The notes under the pieces are model-generated. The model was not told the origin of the DNA. It saw only the letters and a list, made by a program, of their open reading frames with translations, and searched no databases. From NCBI GenBank assembly GCA_035541755.1, contig DATKMQ010000167.1, forward strand, positions 48,178-112,177: a stretch of 64,000 bases of DNA, written 5' to 3'. Both the position numbers and the translations under genes were made by a program. How positions within the stretch are numbered: the first letter of the stretch is position 1; each line of letters begins with the position of its first letter. Shown here piece after piece: positions 35,645 through 44,145 of this stretch. The DNA comes from Syntrophorhabdaceae bacterium. Its GTDB lineage: Bacteria > Desulfobacterota > Syntrophorhabdia > Syntrophorhabdales > Syntrophorhabdaceae.

Positions 35645-36550
35645 TCACCATTGAACCCACGGTTTGCCACTAAGCCTGAACGTACAGATCGTAAGCGGAT
35701 TCGGACAGTCCGCGCAGTTTGCCAGACGTACCGCGGGAAGCTTAGCCCCTTTTGAATCCTCTATATGTTCCACCGCTTTGCGCACCGCGCGCTCTTCTCC
35801 TTTTATTACCATGGTCACGGCGCCTTCCGCGCCTCCCACACCGCCCGCAGATATCACCGTTGCCTGTGCACCGGATAGTAGCTCAATCGCTTTCAGTTCC
35901 GTAAGCACTTCACCCTTTACGGGCAGTAGTCCGCAGGAAACCCCCATAGCATAGTCGTACTGGAATTTTTTTGCATTCTTCGCAGCCACTTGTATTGACC
36001 CCGGTATGAGTTTTTCCAAACCCGTGGGATACACCACTTTAAAACCTCTTTTGCGTTGCATCTTCATAACCAGGGCGGCGCTGCCCCCTTCGATATCATT
36101 TCCCCAGAGCACGCCCACGTTACCTGAGGCGTCGAGGGCGTTCACACCCTTTATGTACACATCCTCAGGCCCCATCTGCTCAAGGAGTTCACCCAAGGTT
36201 TCCTGCTTAGCCCATGCGCCTTTTCTTAAGACCCAGGAGAACGGGAAGTTGCCCGCTCCACGCTTCCTCTCAGGCCCGTCTGAAGCACGCGAGGGATCAA
36301 ACAGAGAATGCCCACCCATGTGGATGCCTATCTCCCCGCACGCTCCTTTAGGCACGATGGCCCCGCAGAGCCAGACGTTCGTTGGCGGCGCATCTCCGGT
36401 GATGGCCTCCACCACAAAATAGGTGCTGCTGCTCGGATGCATCACGACGAGGCCTCGTTTACGCGCGCTTTTTACCGGCTCCATCACGGCCACCGCTTTG
36501 CCGATGAGCTTTTTTGATTCCGTTGGAGTAAGCGATACTTGGGCTAACAT
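35645..36550 (-). CDS. Protein of unrecognised family with C-terminal Cys motif, tandem paralog 2
   Basis: 301 residues. Same architecture as the adjacent 291-residue protein, with clear but divergent identity across the full length; the cysteine group reads CADCPNPLTIC near residues 282-292. The two may form a heteromeric complex, as is common for diverged tandem duplicates. It starts 34 bp after the MarR gene and would share the MarR promoter. Confidence 0.7.
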   Translation of the reverse strand: MLAQVSLTPTESKKLIGKAVAVMEPVKSARKRGLVVMHPSSSTYFVVEAITGDAPPTNVWLCGAIVPKGACGEIGIHMGGHSLFDPSRASDGPERKRGAGNFPFSWVLRKGAWAKQETLGELLEQMGPEDVYIKGVNALDASGNVGVLWGNDIEGGSAALVMKMQRKRGFKVVYPTGLEKLIPGSIQVAAKNAKKFQYDYAMGVSCGLLPVKGEVLTELKAIELLSGAQATVISAGGVGGAEGAVTMVIKGEERAVRKAVEHIEDSKGAKLPAVRLANCADCPNPLTICTFRLSGKPWVQW

Positions 36551-36584
36551 TATGTTCCTCCCGAATCGTAAGAAAACTTTGGTA

Positions 36585-37202
36585 TCAACCTGAAACCCTT
36601 CTCTTCGACGACGGGCTTATCTTTGCGTCTTGTCCGGGCCGTCTCTTCACAGCATTCCCATGTTTCTTTCTTTCACCTGAGGCACCCGCATGGGTCCTCA
36701 AGCGGTTGGGGCCGTCCGATAAAAGACCTGCCAGATGACGCCTAACCTTCGGAAGCATGGTTGCGATAGATCCCAATTCTCTTCTATTAAGACAGAAGCG
36801 CAATTCCTTTTCAGCCGTGGCTATCCTGTCGAGTGACTGGCTGATGTAGTCGAGGCCGGTCCTCGTGATCCTGACGGTGATTACCCTCCTATCCCCCCGG
36901 TCTCGAACTTTGGCAACTAATCCATCCCGCTCCAAATCATCGACAATCCTCGTGATATTCTGATTCGGCCTTAACAGGTTCTTGGCCAGTTCGCTCGAGT
37001 TGATCGCACCCTTTCCGAGGCCCGTGAGCACCACGAGCGCCCTCAATCTCAGCCAATTGACCTCATCCTTGAGCGCTATATCCACGTACCGGTTAACGAT
37101 ATCCGAGAGGGCCATGAGACGCGAGAAGTACATGGAATGAAGCTCGTCTAAAGCCTTGTCGATGTGGGAGCTTTTCGCTAACTGCCTGTCAGGGTTCTTC
37201 AT
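36585..37202 (-). CDS. MarR-family transcriptional regulator
   Basis: 205 residues from the ATG at 37202. A longer frame to 37442 overlaps the upstream gene as ATGA and has a fair GAGGAAG site. However, a consensus sigma-70 promoter lies inside that extension, so the short form is preferred. The winged helix is seen as INSSELAKNLLRPNQNITRIVDDLERDGLVAKVRDRGDRRVITVRITRTG (HTH plus wing with the DxR motif). A basic Lys/Arg-rich tail of about 45 residues is unusual. Likely regulates its own operon (the tandem paralogs and TRAP genes) in response to an aromatic or organic-acid ligand (inference). Confidence 0.82.
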   Translation of the reverse strand: MKNPDRQLAKSSHIDKALDELHSMYFSRLMALSDIVNRYVDIALKDEVNWLRLRALVVLTGLGKGAINSSELAKNLLRPNQNITRIVDDLERDGLVAKVRDRGDRRVITVRITRTGLDYISQSLDRIATAEKELRFCLNRRELGSIATMLPKVRRHLAGLLSDGPNRLRTHAGASGERKKHGNAVKRRPGQDAKISPSSKRRVSG

Positions 37203-37257
37203 ATTCTTCGTGCCCGGCAACCCGCATAGTAACGAAAGGTTAATATCACGATAGGTT

Positions 37258-37285
37258 ATTATATCAGTGCGGGACGAGATGTCAA
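37258..37285 (-). promoter_or_regulatory. Consensus sigma-70 promoter of the MarR gene
   Basis: On the minus strand TTGACA (37280-37285) and TATAAT (37258-37263) are separated by 16 bp, both hexamers perfect. Repeats of AATAACC/TTAACC lie immediately downstream, between promoter and gene, and may be the MarR operator. A promoter this strong is normally held in check by a repressor. Confidence 0.75.
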
Positions 37286-37438
37286 TAAAATTACGGGTGG
37301 CGAGATCGTAACTTCCACGCTGGCATCGGCACATAGTGGAAGCAACCCCAGTGAGAGGCAGGTATCCTGCGCTTTGCGCCCATGCGATGGGGCGGTTCTG
37401 TCTTTGGTTCCAGCGGGTCTCTCCCATCAAAAGCGATT

Positions 37439-38569
37439 TCATGTTTTCTTCCTCGCTTCCCTCTTGCCGTGCCTCGCCAAATCGGGCTTCGTCGATTCCT
37501 CGCGCTCTTTCGGATGATCGTAGGCATGCTGGAACCGATAGGTCGAAGGAAAATCCTGTCTTAACTCTGCCACGAGCCGTTCGTACCGGGTGATCAACCG
37601 ATCCTCCAGGTCATAGTCAAATGCGTCACCGAGGGCGATCTCAAGCTCACCGCCCTTTCCAGGTCTATTCTCCATGTACCACGCCAATGTGCGCTTGAGT
37701 CCCTCTTCGGGTGAGACCTGATCCGTATAACCCAGTTCGTCTTTGATCCTCTCGATATCAGGGACCCAGTGAAAATATCGCCCTGCGTAAGGACGGCTGG
37801 GACGGGCAATCTCGAAGGGCATGTTTATCATCTCCAGCCGATAGTCAAAATGTGCTGCAATGAGCTCAATCCAATCTCTCAGGCTGAAGAGCGCATCATC
37901 TCCCACGTTATAAATCCGGCCTGAGGACTCCGATGGCTTGTCGACCGTGAGGAAGACTGCATGGGCCACGTTCTCTATATATCCCCTGCGTTCGAGCTTG
38001 AGCCCCCCATCGGGGACGATGAGACGGCTTCGCCCGTCCAGGATGCGCCGCAGGACGCACCACTCTCTGGGGGCGACCTGACGCGGACCATAGATCATGG
38101 GAAAACGCAGGATGGTCGCCGTGTACTTACCCTCGGAGTGGGCCTTCATGACCGTCTCTTCACTCACGGTCATGAGATAGGTAAAATTGTTTTTCTTTTT
38201 GTCGCGAAACAGTGGAGCGTCTTCCCTCACGGGCACGGGAACCGGTGCACCATCGTCGTTGCCGGAAACGAAGGTCTCATAGGGCATGCCCCCCGCTGCT
38301 ATGAAGCGAGGCGTTTTTCCCGTAATAGCCTGTGCCACGTATCGCAGCCGTCCGTACATGCCGACAACAAGATCAAAAGTCTCTCTTTCAAGGATTCCGC
38401 TCAGAGCATCGAGGAAGTGAATCGGGCCATGCAAGTGTTTCACCGGGAACTGGAACTCCACCTCGTGTTTTCCCGTATGGAGTATGGTGACGGCATACCC
38501 TCTTTTGTGCAGCCCTTCTACGATGAGTGGCCCGGTAGGACCGGTGCCCCCGACCACAAGAGCCTTCAC
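37439..38569 (-). CDS. NAD-dependent epimerase/dehydratase-like short-chain reductase family protein
   Basis: 376 residues from GTG 38569, which has GGGAGGT five bases upstream; the longer frame to 38620 lacks a site. The N-terminal Rossmann motif is VVGGTGPTGPLIVEGL (about residues 5-20). The extended-SDR core continues with RFPMIYGPRQVAPREW and RGYIENVAHAVFL. The usual YxxxK pair is not obvious (YLMTVSEETVMKA occupies that place), so catalysis is uncertain. Last gene before the MarR unit and about 190 bp behind the MmgE/PrpD gene. Confidence 0.75.
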   Translation of the reverse strand: MKALVVGGTGPTGPLIVEGLHKRGYAVTILHTGKHEVEFQFPVKHLHGPIHFLDALSGILERETFDLVVGMYGRLRYVAQAITGKTPRFIAAGGMPYETFVSGNDDGAPVPVPVREDAPLFRDKKKNNFTYLMTVSEETVMKAHSEGKYTATILRFPMIYGPRQVAPREWCVLRRILDGRSRLIVPDGGLKLERRGYIENVAHAVFLTVDKPSESSGRIYNVGDDALFSLRDWIELIAAHFDYRLEMINMPFEIARPSRPYAGRYFHWVPDIERIKDELGYTDQVSPEEGLKRTLAWYMENRPGKGGELEIALGDAFDYDLEDRLITRYERLVAELRQDFPSTYRFQHAYDHPKEREESTKPDLARHGKREARKKT

Positions 38570-38694
38570 AGGACACCTCCCGACATGGCCGATTTTAGCA
38601 CTCTTAACACGCCTCCACATGAGCGGCCGTTATAAATCATTTCCACTCCCGAGTCGTTTAGTACTGCAATAGCGCTATGTGTGAGACAGCACAT

Positions 38695-38735
38695 GGATCG
38701 TGCAAAGATCGTGAGTGACCTTACGTGCACGATCC
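38695..38735. repeat. Hairpin between the MmgE/PrpD and epimerase-like genes
   Basis: GGATCGTGCA (38695-38704) and TGCACGATCC (38726-38735) are exact reverse complements with a 21-base loop. No T-run follows on the minus strand, so it is more likely a processing or regulatory hairpin than a terminator. Confidence 0.45.
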
Positions 38736-38757
38736 GGTTTATCCTCCGCTACTCGAT

Positions 38758-40143
38758 TCACGTGAAAAGAGCCATGAGCTCAGTCACGTTTTCCACCTTC
38801 TCAAGCTTCGCAGTGAGATCAATTGCCTTGTTCATACGGTCCTTCTTCATCCATTTTCCTGCGAAGGAAACAATGTCTTCAAATTTTTTCACACAATCGT
38901 CGAAAGACATGGGTCTGCTCGGCGTTCCGAGGGCGAGCTGGACCTGTTCGACAAAGGTATCGCCGTTGTCCATCACAACCTTCACGCGGGCAGGTTCAAT
39001 GCCCCTGGCGTTGTCCAGGCTGTGATCTATTTCAGCCTTCAACTTACCGGTGAGCTCCAGGATGATGGGGTTCTTAATCTCTTCAGGCGTGTAGTCCTTC
39101 ATGGCCACCTGCCCCTTGGCAATCACAGTGGCAATACCCCAGGGGATACTGAACTGGGCATCGACCGGATTTCTCGGTTTCACTTTCGCATCGAAGGGCG
39201 TGCAGAGAAGGGTATAATTCGCCTCTCCCGTTGCGATCGTTATTTCTTTGACTTTCTTGGGGTCAATACTGTATTTCGATTTGAGGGCGAGTGCCGCGTC
39301 TATCGACGGGTGTATTCCTCTGCAGCACGGATAGGGTTTTATGGAGAGGTTAATGCCTTCGAAATAGGACCCCAGATCACGGGTCAGTATGCCTCGGTCG
39401 TATTCGCCGTGGTGATATACCCTGTACAGACCGTTCTCCCCCTCGAGAGAGTTTTTAGCGCCGGTCACACCCTTTTGAGCAAGCAGCGCAGCGGTCACGC
39501 CTCCCCTTGCGGAGAATCCCGGACCCATCCTTTTGGTCAGCGCCCCGTCGGTCACGCACTGTCCGTTTCCTGCACACTGATGATAGGCTATGCCGAAGGC
39601 ATTGACCATCTGCTCTTCGTCAAGTCCAAGGACTTTCCCCGCAGTGAGAGCCGCAGTGGGATAACCGTACAGTGTGGTAAAATGCCAGCCCGTCTTTATA
39701 GGGCTTACACCGGGCCGCGTAGCGAGGCCCAGCCTGCAAATCATATCCACGCCTAAAGCAATGGCGGCGATCAGTTCTTTGCCGCTAAGACCGCCTTTCA
39801 ATTCGGCCATTGCCAGGGCGACGGGCACGGTCACGACTCCGGGATGCATGACGGCCATTTCATGAACATCGTCATAGTCCCTCGTGTGCACCAGGGTGGC
39901 ATTAACCTGTGCAGCGTTCGGCGCGGGTACCCTCTGTTTGCAACCGACAACGGAGGCCTCTTTCTTTCCACCCCATTCCCGTACCAATTCAAGAAGCTCT
40001 CGCGGCCCCGGCTGCCCGGTGCCTGCCACGGCCACGGCCAGAGTATCAAGCACTTCCTTCTTGGTGATCTCCACAATCTCCGGCGGCAGATTTTCGTAGG
40101 CAACCTTTCTAAAATTCTGCGCGAACAAATACGCTGCATCCAT
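38758..40143 (-). CDS. MmgE/PrpD-family protein (2-methylcitrate-dehydratase/aconitate-decarboxylase fold)
   Basis: 461 residues behind GGAGGAAGG. The all-helical N-terminal domain carries VLDTLAVAVAGT and VHTRDYDDVHEMAVMHPGVVTVPVALAMAE, the family's dehydratase motif. A smaller alpha/beta lid follows (KVKEITIATGEANYTLLC, PVDAQFSIPWGIATVI). Family members act on tricarboxylates or branched C4-C6 acids, such as methylcitrate, cis-aconitate and iminodisuccinate. It belongs to the CoA-transferase/B12-mutase operon, which fits chemistry on a branched di- or tricarboxylic acid; the exact reaction is unknown. Confidence 0.85.
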   Translation of the reverse strand: MDAAYLFAQNFRKVAYENLPPEIVEITKKEVLDTLAVAVAGTGQPGPRELLELVREWGGKKEASVVGCKQRVPAPNAAQVNATLVHTRDYDDVHEMAVMHPGVVTVPVALAMAELKGGLSGKELIAAIALGVDMICRLGLATRPGVSPIKTGWHFTTLYGYPTAALTAGKVLGLDEEQMVNAFGIAYHQCAGNGQCVTDGALTKRMGPGFSARGGVTAALLAQKGVTGAKNSLEGENGLYRVYHHGEYDRGILTRDLGSYFEGINLSIKPYPCCRGIHPSIDAALALKSKYSIDPKKVKEITIATGEANYTLLCTPFDAKVKPRNPVDAQFSIPWGIATVIAKGQVAMKDYTPEEIKNPIILELTGKLKAEIDHSLDNARGIEPARVKVVMDNGDTFVEQVQLALGTPSRPMSFDDCVKKFEDIVSFAGKWMKKDRMNKAIDLTAKLEKVENVTELMALFT

Positions 40144-40227
40144 AACCCTTCCTCCTTTTTTTAGTCACGAGCTTGACTCACGATCACGGCTTCGCACTTT
40201 TTCAAATACCTCCGTGCTCATGCCTCC

Positions 40228-41094
40228 CTATTTATCAAGCGCCTTGAAGTAGTCGTGCTTGTCGTGTGCCGCGTCTCTTACACCCTTATCTTTCCTCTGC
40301 TTGAAGAAGTTGAATTCTCCGGGGTCGTAGACCCTGTTTGTCTGGAAGCTGTGCATCACGTAATGGTCCATGAGACCCCTGTCCACACCCATCGTCGTGT
40401 ACATCATCTCTCTCGTTACTTTGCCGAATGCGATTCCGTCTTTGGGGTAGAGGGCAAGACCATTGGCAAGATCGCGGACCTCCTGCTCGAGTGTCTCTTT
40501 GGGCACCGCCCGGTTGATGAGATTGTACTCTGCCGCTTGCTTCCCCGTGATCATTTTGCCAGTGAGACAAAGGTCCATGGCCCTTGTGAGCCCACAGCGG
40601 AGCACCATAATCGGGGAGATGGTCATCCCTCCGAGGCCCAGTCTTTCCTCCACATGGCCCATCTTGCAATCCTCACTCGCGATGAGCAGGTCGCAGTGCA
40701 TGACGAGAGTAAAAGCCACTCCGAGGCAGTATTCGTGCAACTGGGCTATGGTAAGCTTCTTGCAATACAGGATCCGACGGTGAAAATCGTAGAAGAGGTT
40801 TCTGTCGAATTTCAACTTTACCCGCTGCGGCACCTTGGGCGGCTTTTCTCCGGGCTTGGGCTCTTGCATGCCATACACGAAGCCCACCTTGTCGAGCGGA
40901 GCGCCTGCGCTAAAACATCTGCCGGCTCCTCTGAAAACGATCACCTTTACGTCGTCATCTTCTTCGGCCTCGGTGATGGCTTTGGTCCAATCGATAACCA
41001 GATCGGGAGAGACAGAATTGAGTTTATTCGGTCTGTTTAGCGTTATGTATGCAACCTGTCCTTCCTTGTCGTATAAGATTGTTTCATATCCCAT
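40228..41094 (-). CDS. Enoyl-CoA hydratase/isomerase (crotonase) family protein
   Basis: 288 residues from the ATG at 41094, behind GGAGG. The oxyanion-hole segments are visible as FRGAGRCFSAGAPLDK (about residues 54-69) and EYCLGVAFTLVMHCDLLIAS (about 124-143), with a Glu in HVEERLGLGG. A roughly 30-residue insertion rich in Lys/Pro after the first loop is longer than in housekeeping crotonases, resembling ring-hydrolase or 6-oxocyclohexenyl-CoA hydrolase-like members. This resemblance is tentative. Confidence 0.87.
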   Translation of the reverse strand: MGYETILYDKEGQVAYITLNRPNKLNSVSPDLVIDWTKAITEAEEDDDVKVIVFRGAGRCFSAGAPLDKVGFVYGMQEPKPGEKPPKVPQRVKLKFDRNLFYDFHRRILYCKKLTIAQLHEYCLGVAFTLVMHCDLLIASEDCKMGHVEERLGLGGMTISPIMVLRCGLTRAMDLCLTGKMITGKQAAEYNLINRAVPKETLEQEVRDLANGLALYPKDGIAFGKVTREMMYTTMGVDRGLMDHYVMHSFQTNRVYDPGEFNFFKQRKDKGVRDAAHDKHDYFKALDK

Positions 41095-41155
41095 GAAAAC
41101 CTCCAAATATATTTACTTGTTCTGACAGACCCCTCGCAAAAAACCCAGCCAGGGC

Positions 41156-42391
41156 TTATTCCAGAACGCCCGACGTAAGAAGGTCCACGAATTCTTCATC
41201 GGTCTTTCCTAATATCTTGGTCAGGACATACTCGTTGTGCTCACCCAAAAGCGGGCTCGCCGACTTGGCCTCGGCCGGCGTCTTCGACATCTCGAAACTT
41301 GATCCCAGGTGGCTGAACGTTCCTATTTCGCTGTGATTGAGTGGCCACAAGAGCCTGCGGTGGCGTAGCTGGGGGTCCGCATAAAGATCGGCGGTATTCT
41401 CCACGATCCCCGCGGGCACGCGTGCGTTCTGCAAGAGAGCCATTACGTCTTCAGCGCTATGATCCCTCGTCCAGGCCCCTATAATGCTGTCTACCTCCTG
41501 CTCGTTGGCCTTACGGTTTACGAGCGTATCAAATCGCGGGTCGGCGGCATACTCCGGTTTGCCCATCGTACGGCAGAGCGCGCCCCATTGAGCATCGCTG
41601 AACACAGCGATGGTACACCACCGGTCATCGCCCTTGCACTGATACACATTATGCGGGGTCGCTGACGGCGAGCTATTCCCGTTTCGCTCGGGTTCTCTTC
41701 CGTTCACCATGTAGTCCATAATGCCCGGCAGCACAAAATAGAGCGCAGTTTCATACTGGGCAAGATCGAGGAGCTGTCCTTTGCCCGTTTTATCCCGATA
41801 GATGAGCGCCGCGACAAGCGCCGCAGACGCAAGACGGGGGCTTATGCAATCCGTATACGCACCGACTCCGACCGGCAACGGCCCACGGTCAGGCCAGCCG
41901 ATAAAATTGGGTATGCCTGCGGTGGCAGAGAGGATCATCCCGAACGCGGCCAGGTTCCGGTAGGGACCTTCCGTTCCAAAACCATTCTGGCGCACCATGA
42001 TAATGTCCGGCTTCACCTTCTTCAACTCTTCGTACCCGAGACCCCATCTGTCCATGACCCCGGGCGTGAAATTCTCCATCACCACATCGGATTTGGCCAC
42101 AAGTTCTTTGGCCAACTCAATACCCCGGGGATGCCCCATATTCAAGGAAACGCTCATCATGTTGGCGCTGAAGTGGTTAAAATAGCCGCTTCTATTGAGG
42201 CCGGCCTTGCCGTCTTTGAATGGAGAAGATATACGCGTGACACAGGGACGCTTGCTCGTCTCGATCCTGATGACTGTAGCGCCATAATCGGCAAAAAACT
42301 TAAGCGTGAGCGGACCCACCATGGCCCAGCTGAAAGCCACTATTTTGAGACCTGAGAATACTTGATTCACCTGTTTCTCACCTTTCTCCAT
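41156..42391 (-). CDS. Family III CoA-transferase (CaiB/BaiF), subunit 1
   Basis: 411 residues, with the start overlapping the preceding CoA-transferase stop (TGATG). Family blocks are FADYGATVIRIE, VVMENFTPGVMDRWGLGYEELKKVKPDIIMV and GKGQLLDLAQYETALYF. The catalytic Asp is present in AYTDCISPRLASAALVAAL, 17 residues before the IYRDKTG block. Overlap with its neighbour, whose Asp is missing, suggests a two-subunit enzyme of the BbsEF or SmtAB type. Confidence 0.88.
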   Translation of the reverse strand: MEKGEKQVNQVFSGLKIVAFSWAMVGPLTLKFFADYGATVIRIETSKRPCVTRISSPFKDGKAGLNRSGYFNHFSANMMSVSLNMGHPRGIELAKELVAKSDVVMENFTPGVMDRWGLGYEELKKVKPDIIMVRQNGFGTEGPYRNLAAFGMILSATAGIPNFIGWPDRGPLPVGVGAYTDCISPRLASAALVAALIYRDKTGKGQLLDLAQYETALYFVLPGIMDYMVNGREPERNGNSSPSATPHNVYQCKGDDRWCTIAVFSDAQWGALCRTMGKPEYAADPRFDTLVNRKANEQEVDSIIGAWTRDHSAEDVMALLQNARVPAGIVENTADLYADPQLRHRRLLWPLNHSEIGTFSHLGSSFEMSKTPAEAKSASPLLGEHNEYVLTKILGKTDEEFVDLLTSGVLE

Positions 42392-43650
42392 CAGATCACC
42401 CCCGCCTGCTTCAAGGCCGCAAGCTTGATTGGGGAAAATCCCAGTTCCTCGTAGATTTCCCGATTGTGCTCGCCGATAAGCGGCGCCCTGAACCTCGTGG
42501 CTATTTCTTTCTCGGAGGAGCGTACGAATTGCTTAGGATAGGTGATGGAGACGTCTAGCTCCGGGTGCGTAATCTCTTTCCAGTATCCTCGATAGGCGAG
42601 ATGAGGATCGTTTGCCTCGTCCTGCATACTGAAAAGGGGACAGACGGAGATGTTGCGCGCCATGGCGGCCTCAAGCACCTCTTTCTTGGTCCTCGTCCGG
42701 AAGAATTCTTCGATGGGCGCCGAGATACGGTCTATAAGGTCCTGCGTGGCCGAGGCCATATCGAACTGCTCCCACTCGTAGGCATTCAGGAACTCGTTAC
42801 TCAATCCCAGATCGTTCATCCATTTGACGAGTGCACGGCACGTCTTTGCACCCTGGGCGCCACCGAGCATGAAGAAGAATACGTAACCGTCTTTGCACGG
42901 CCACACCTGTCTCTGAACCGTTCCACTCGCGCTTCCGCTCCTGAACGTTCCAACCCTGCTCATCATCACCCCGGCCATTTCATAGTATGGAATGGCCATG
43001 GCGAGAAACCAGGCCGTGCTCTGCTGCATGGATACGTCAACATGTTGTCCCTTGCCGGTACGATGTTTGTGGTAATAGGCTATCATGCTGCCCACGCCGG
43101 CATCGGCACCGGCATGAAGGCAGGCCTGAGGGATACTGATATTGACCGGGGGTCTGTCCGCATCGCCCGTAAGATAGAGTTCGCCGGACATGCCCATGAC
43201 CACGAGGTCGGGCCCTTCGTAGTCCCTGTACGGCCCTGACTGCCCGAAGGGAGTAATGGAGGTAAGGATAATGCCCTCGTTGAGGCTCGTGAGCACGTCA
43301 TAGCCGAGCCCCATATTTTCCATAGAGCCGGGTCGAAATGACTCTATGACGAAGTCTGATTTTTTCACCAGCGATTTAAAGATATCCCTTCCGTCCGCCG
43401 TTTCTAAATTCAGCGTGATACCCCGCTTATTGGAGTTATAGGCGAACCAGTAGAGACTCTTCTCCAGATCCGGTATATCGTGCCAGAAAGGCCCGATCCT
43501 TCTTGCCGGATCGCCCCCAGGCGGCTCCACTTTGACGACATCAACGCCCAGGTCAGAAAGGATCTTCCCGCAGAGAAACCCGTTCTCATTGGTAAGATCC
43601 AGGGCCCGGCACCCGCTGAGTAGACCGCTATTTTCTGCTGCGTTTTCCAT
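42391..43650 (-). CDS. Family III CoA-transferase-like protein lacking the catalytic Asp, subunit 2
   Basis: 419 residues, translationally coupled on both sides. Family blocks LSDLGVDVVKVEPPGGDPARRIGPF, VIESFRPGSMENMGLGYDVL and RTGKGQHVDVSMQQSTAWF are intact. Aligned by the YHKHRTG block, the position of the catalytic Asp holds Cys (PQACLHAGADAG). It may therefore be a structural partner of the 41156 protein, or use another nucleophile. Confidence 0.85.
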   Translation of the reverse strand: MENAAENSGLLSGCRALDLTNENGFLCGKILSDLGVDVVKVEPPGGDPARRIGPFWHDIPDLEKSLYWFAYNSNKRGITLNLETADGRDIFKSLVKKSDFVIESFRPGSMENMGLGYDVLTSLNEGIILTSITPFGQSGPYRDYEGPDLVVMGMSGELYLTGDADRPPVNISIPQACLHAGADAGVGSMIAYYHKHRTGKGQHVDVSMQQSTAWFLAMAIPYYEMAGVMMSRVGTFRSGSASGTVQRQVWPCKDGYVFFFMLGGAQGAKTCRALVKWMNDLGLSNEFLNAYEWEQFDMASATQDLIDRISAPIEEFFRTRTKKEVLEAAMARNISVCPLFSMQDEANDPHLAYRGYWKEITHPELDVSITYPKQFVRSSEKEIATRFRAPLIGEHNREIYEELGFSPIKLAALKQAGVI

Positions 43651-44072
43651 TATGCCTTGCCTCGCGCTTTGAGGTCATCCTTAAGATCGGCTATAGCGGC
43701 CTTAAGATCCGCTTCAGGGGGATAAACCCTGTCGAATCCCATGTTTTTGAATTTCACCTCGTCATCCTTGAAATCGTGCTTACCCACGCCCAGAATGCCG
43801 CCGATATAGAGCAGTACGTGGCTTAAACCGGCCTCAACGCATTTTTCCTTGAAGCCTCTGACGTCGAGCTCGGCCATCCCGTAGAGCGAACTCATGAGGA
43901 TGGCATCAGCATTCGTCTCTACCGCTACCTGCACAAACTCGTCAGCGGGCGTCATGATGCCCAGTTCGATCACATTAAAGCCGGCCTCTCTGAAGGCGCG
44001 GGATAATATTTTCGTTCCAATCACGTGGGCGTCCATGCCTACCGTTCCGGTAATGATCGTCGGTTGTTTCAT
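43650..44072 (-). CDS. Cobalamin-binding subunit of a glutamate-mutase-type carbon-skeleton mutase (GlmS/MutS-like)
   Basis: 140 residues from the ATG at 44072, behind AAGGAGA; a longer frame to 44141 would overlap the mutase gene stop region. The B12-binding fold has the base-off DxHxxG motif (DAHVIG, residues 14-19), SSLYG and a GGILGVGKHD glycine loop. Lies between its large-subunit gene (44146) and CoA-transferase subunit 2, with TAATG coupling to the latter. Confidence 0.88.
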   Translation of the reverse strand: MKQPTIITGTVGMDAHVIGTKILSRAFREAGFNVIELGIMTPADEFVQVAVETNADAILMSSLYGMAELDVRGFKEKCVEAGLSHVLLYIGGILGVGKHDFKDDEVKFKNMGFDRVYPPEADLKAAIADLKDDLKARGKA

Positions 44073-44145
44073 AAGGGTCTCCTTTAATACAAGCTTTTTG
44101 CGGGTCTCACCGACCTCATCGGCCTGTCTCAGGCCGCTCACAACG

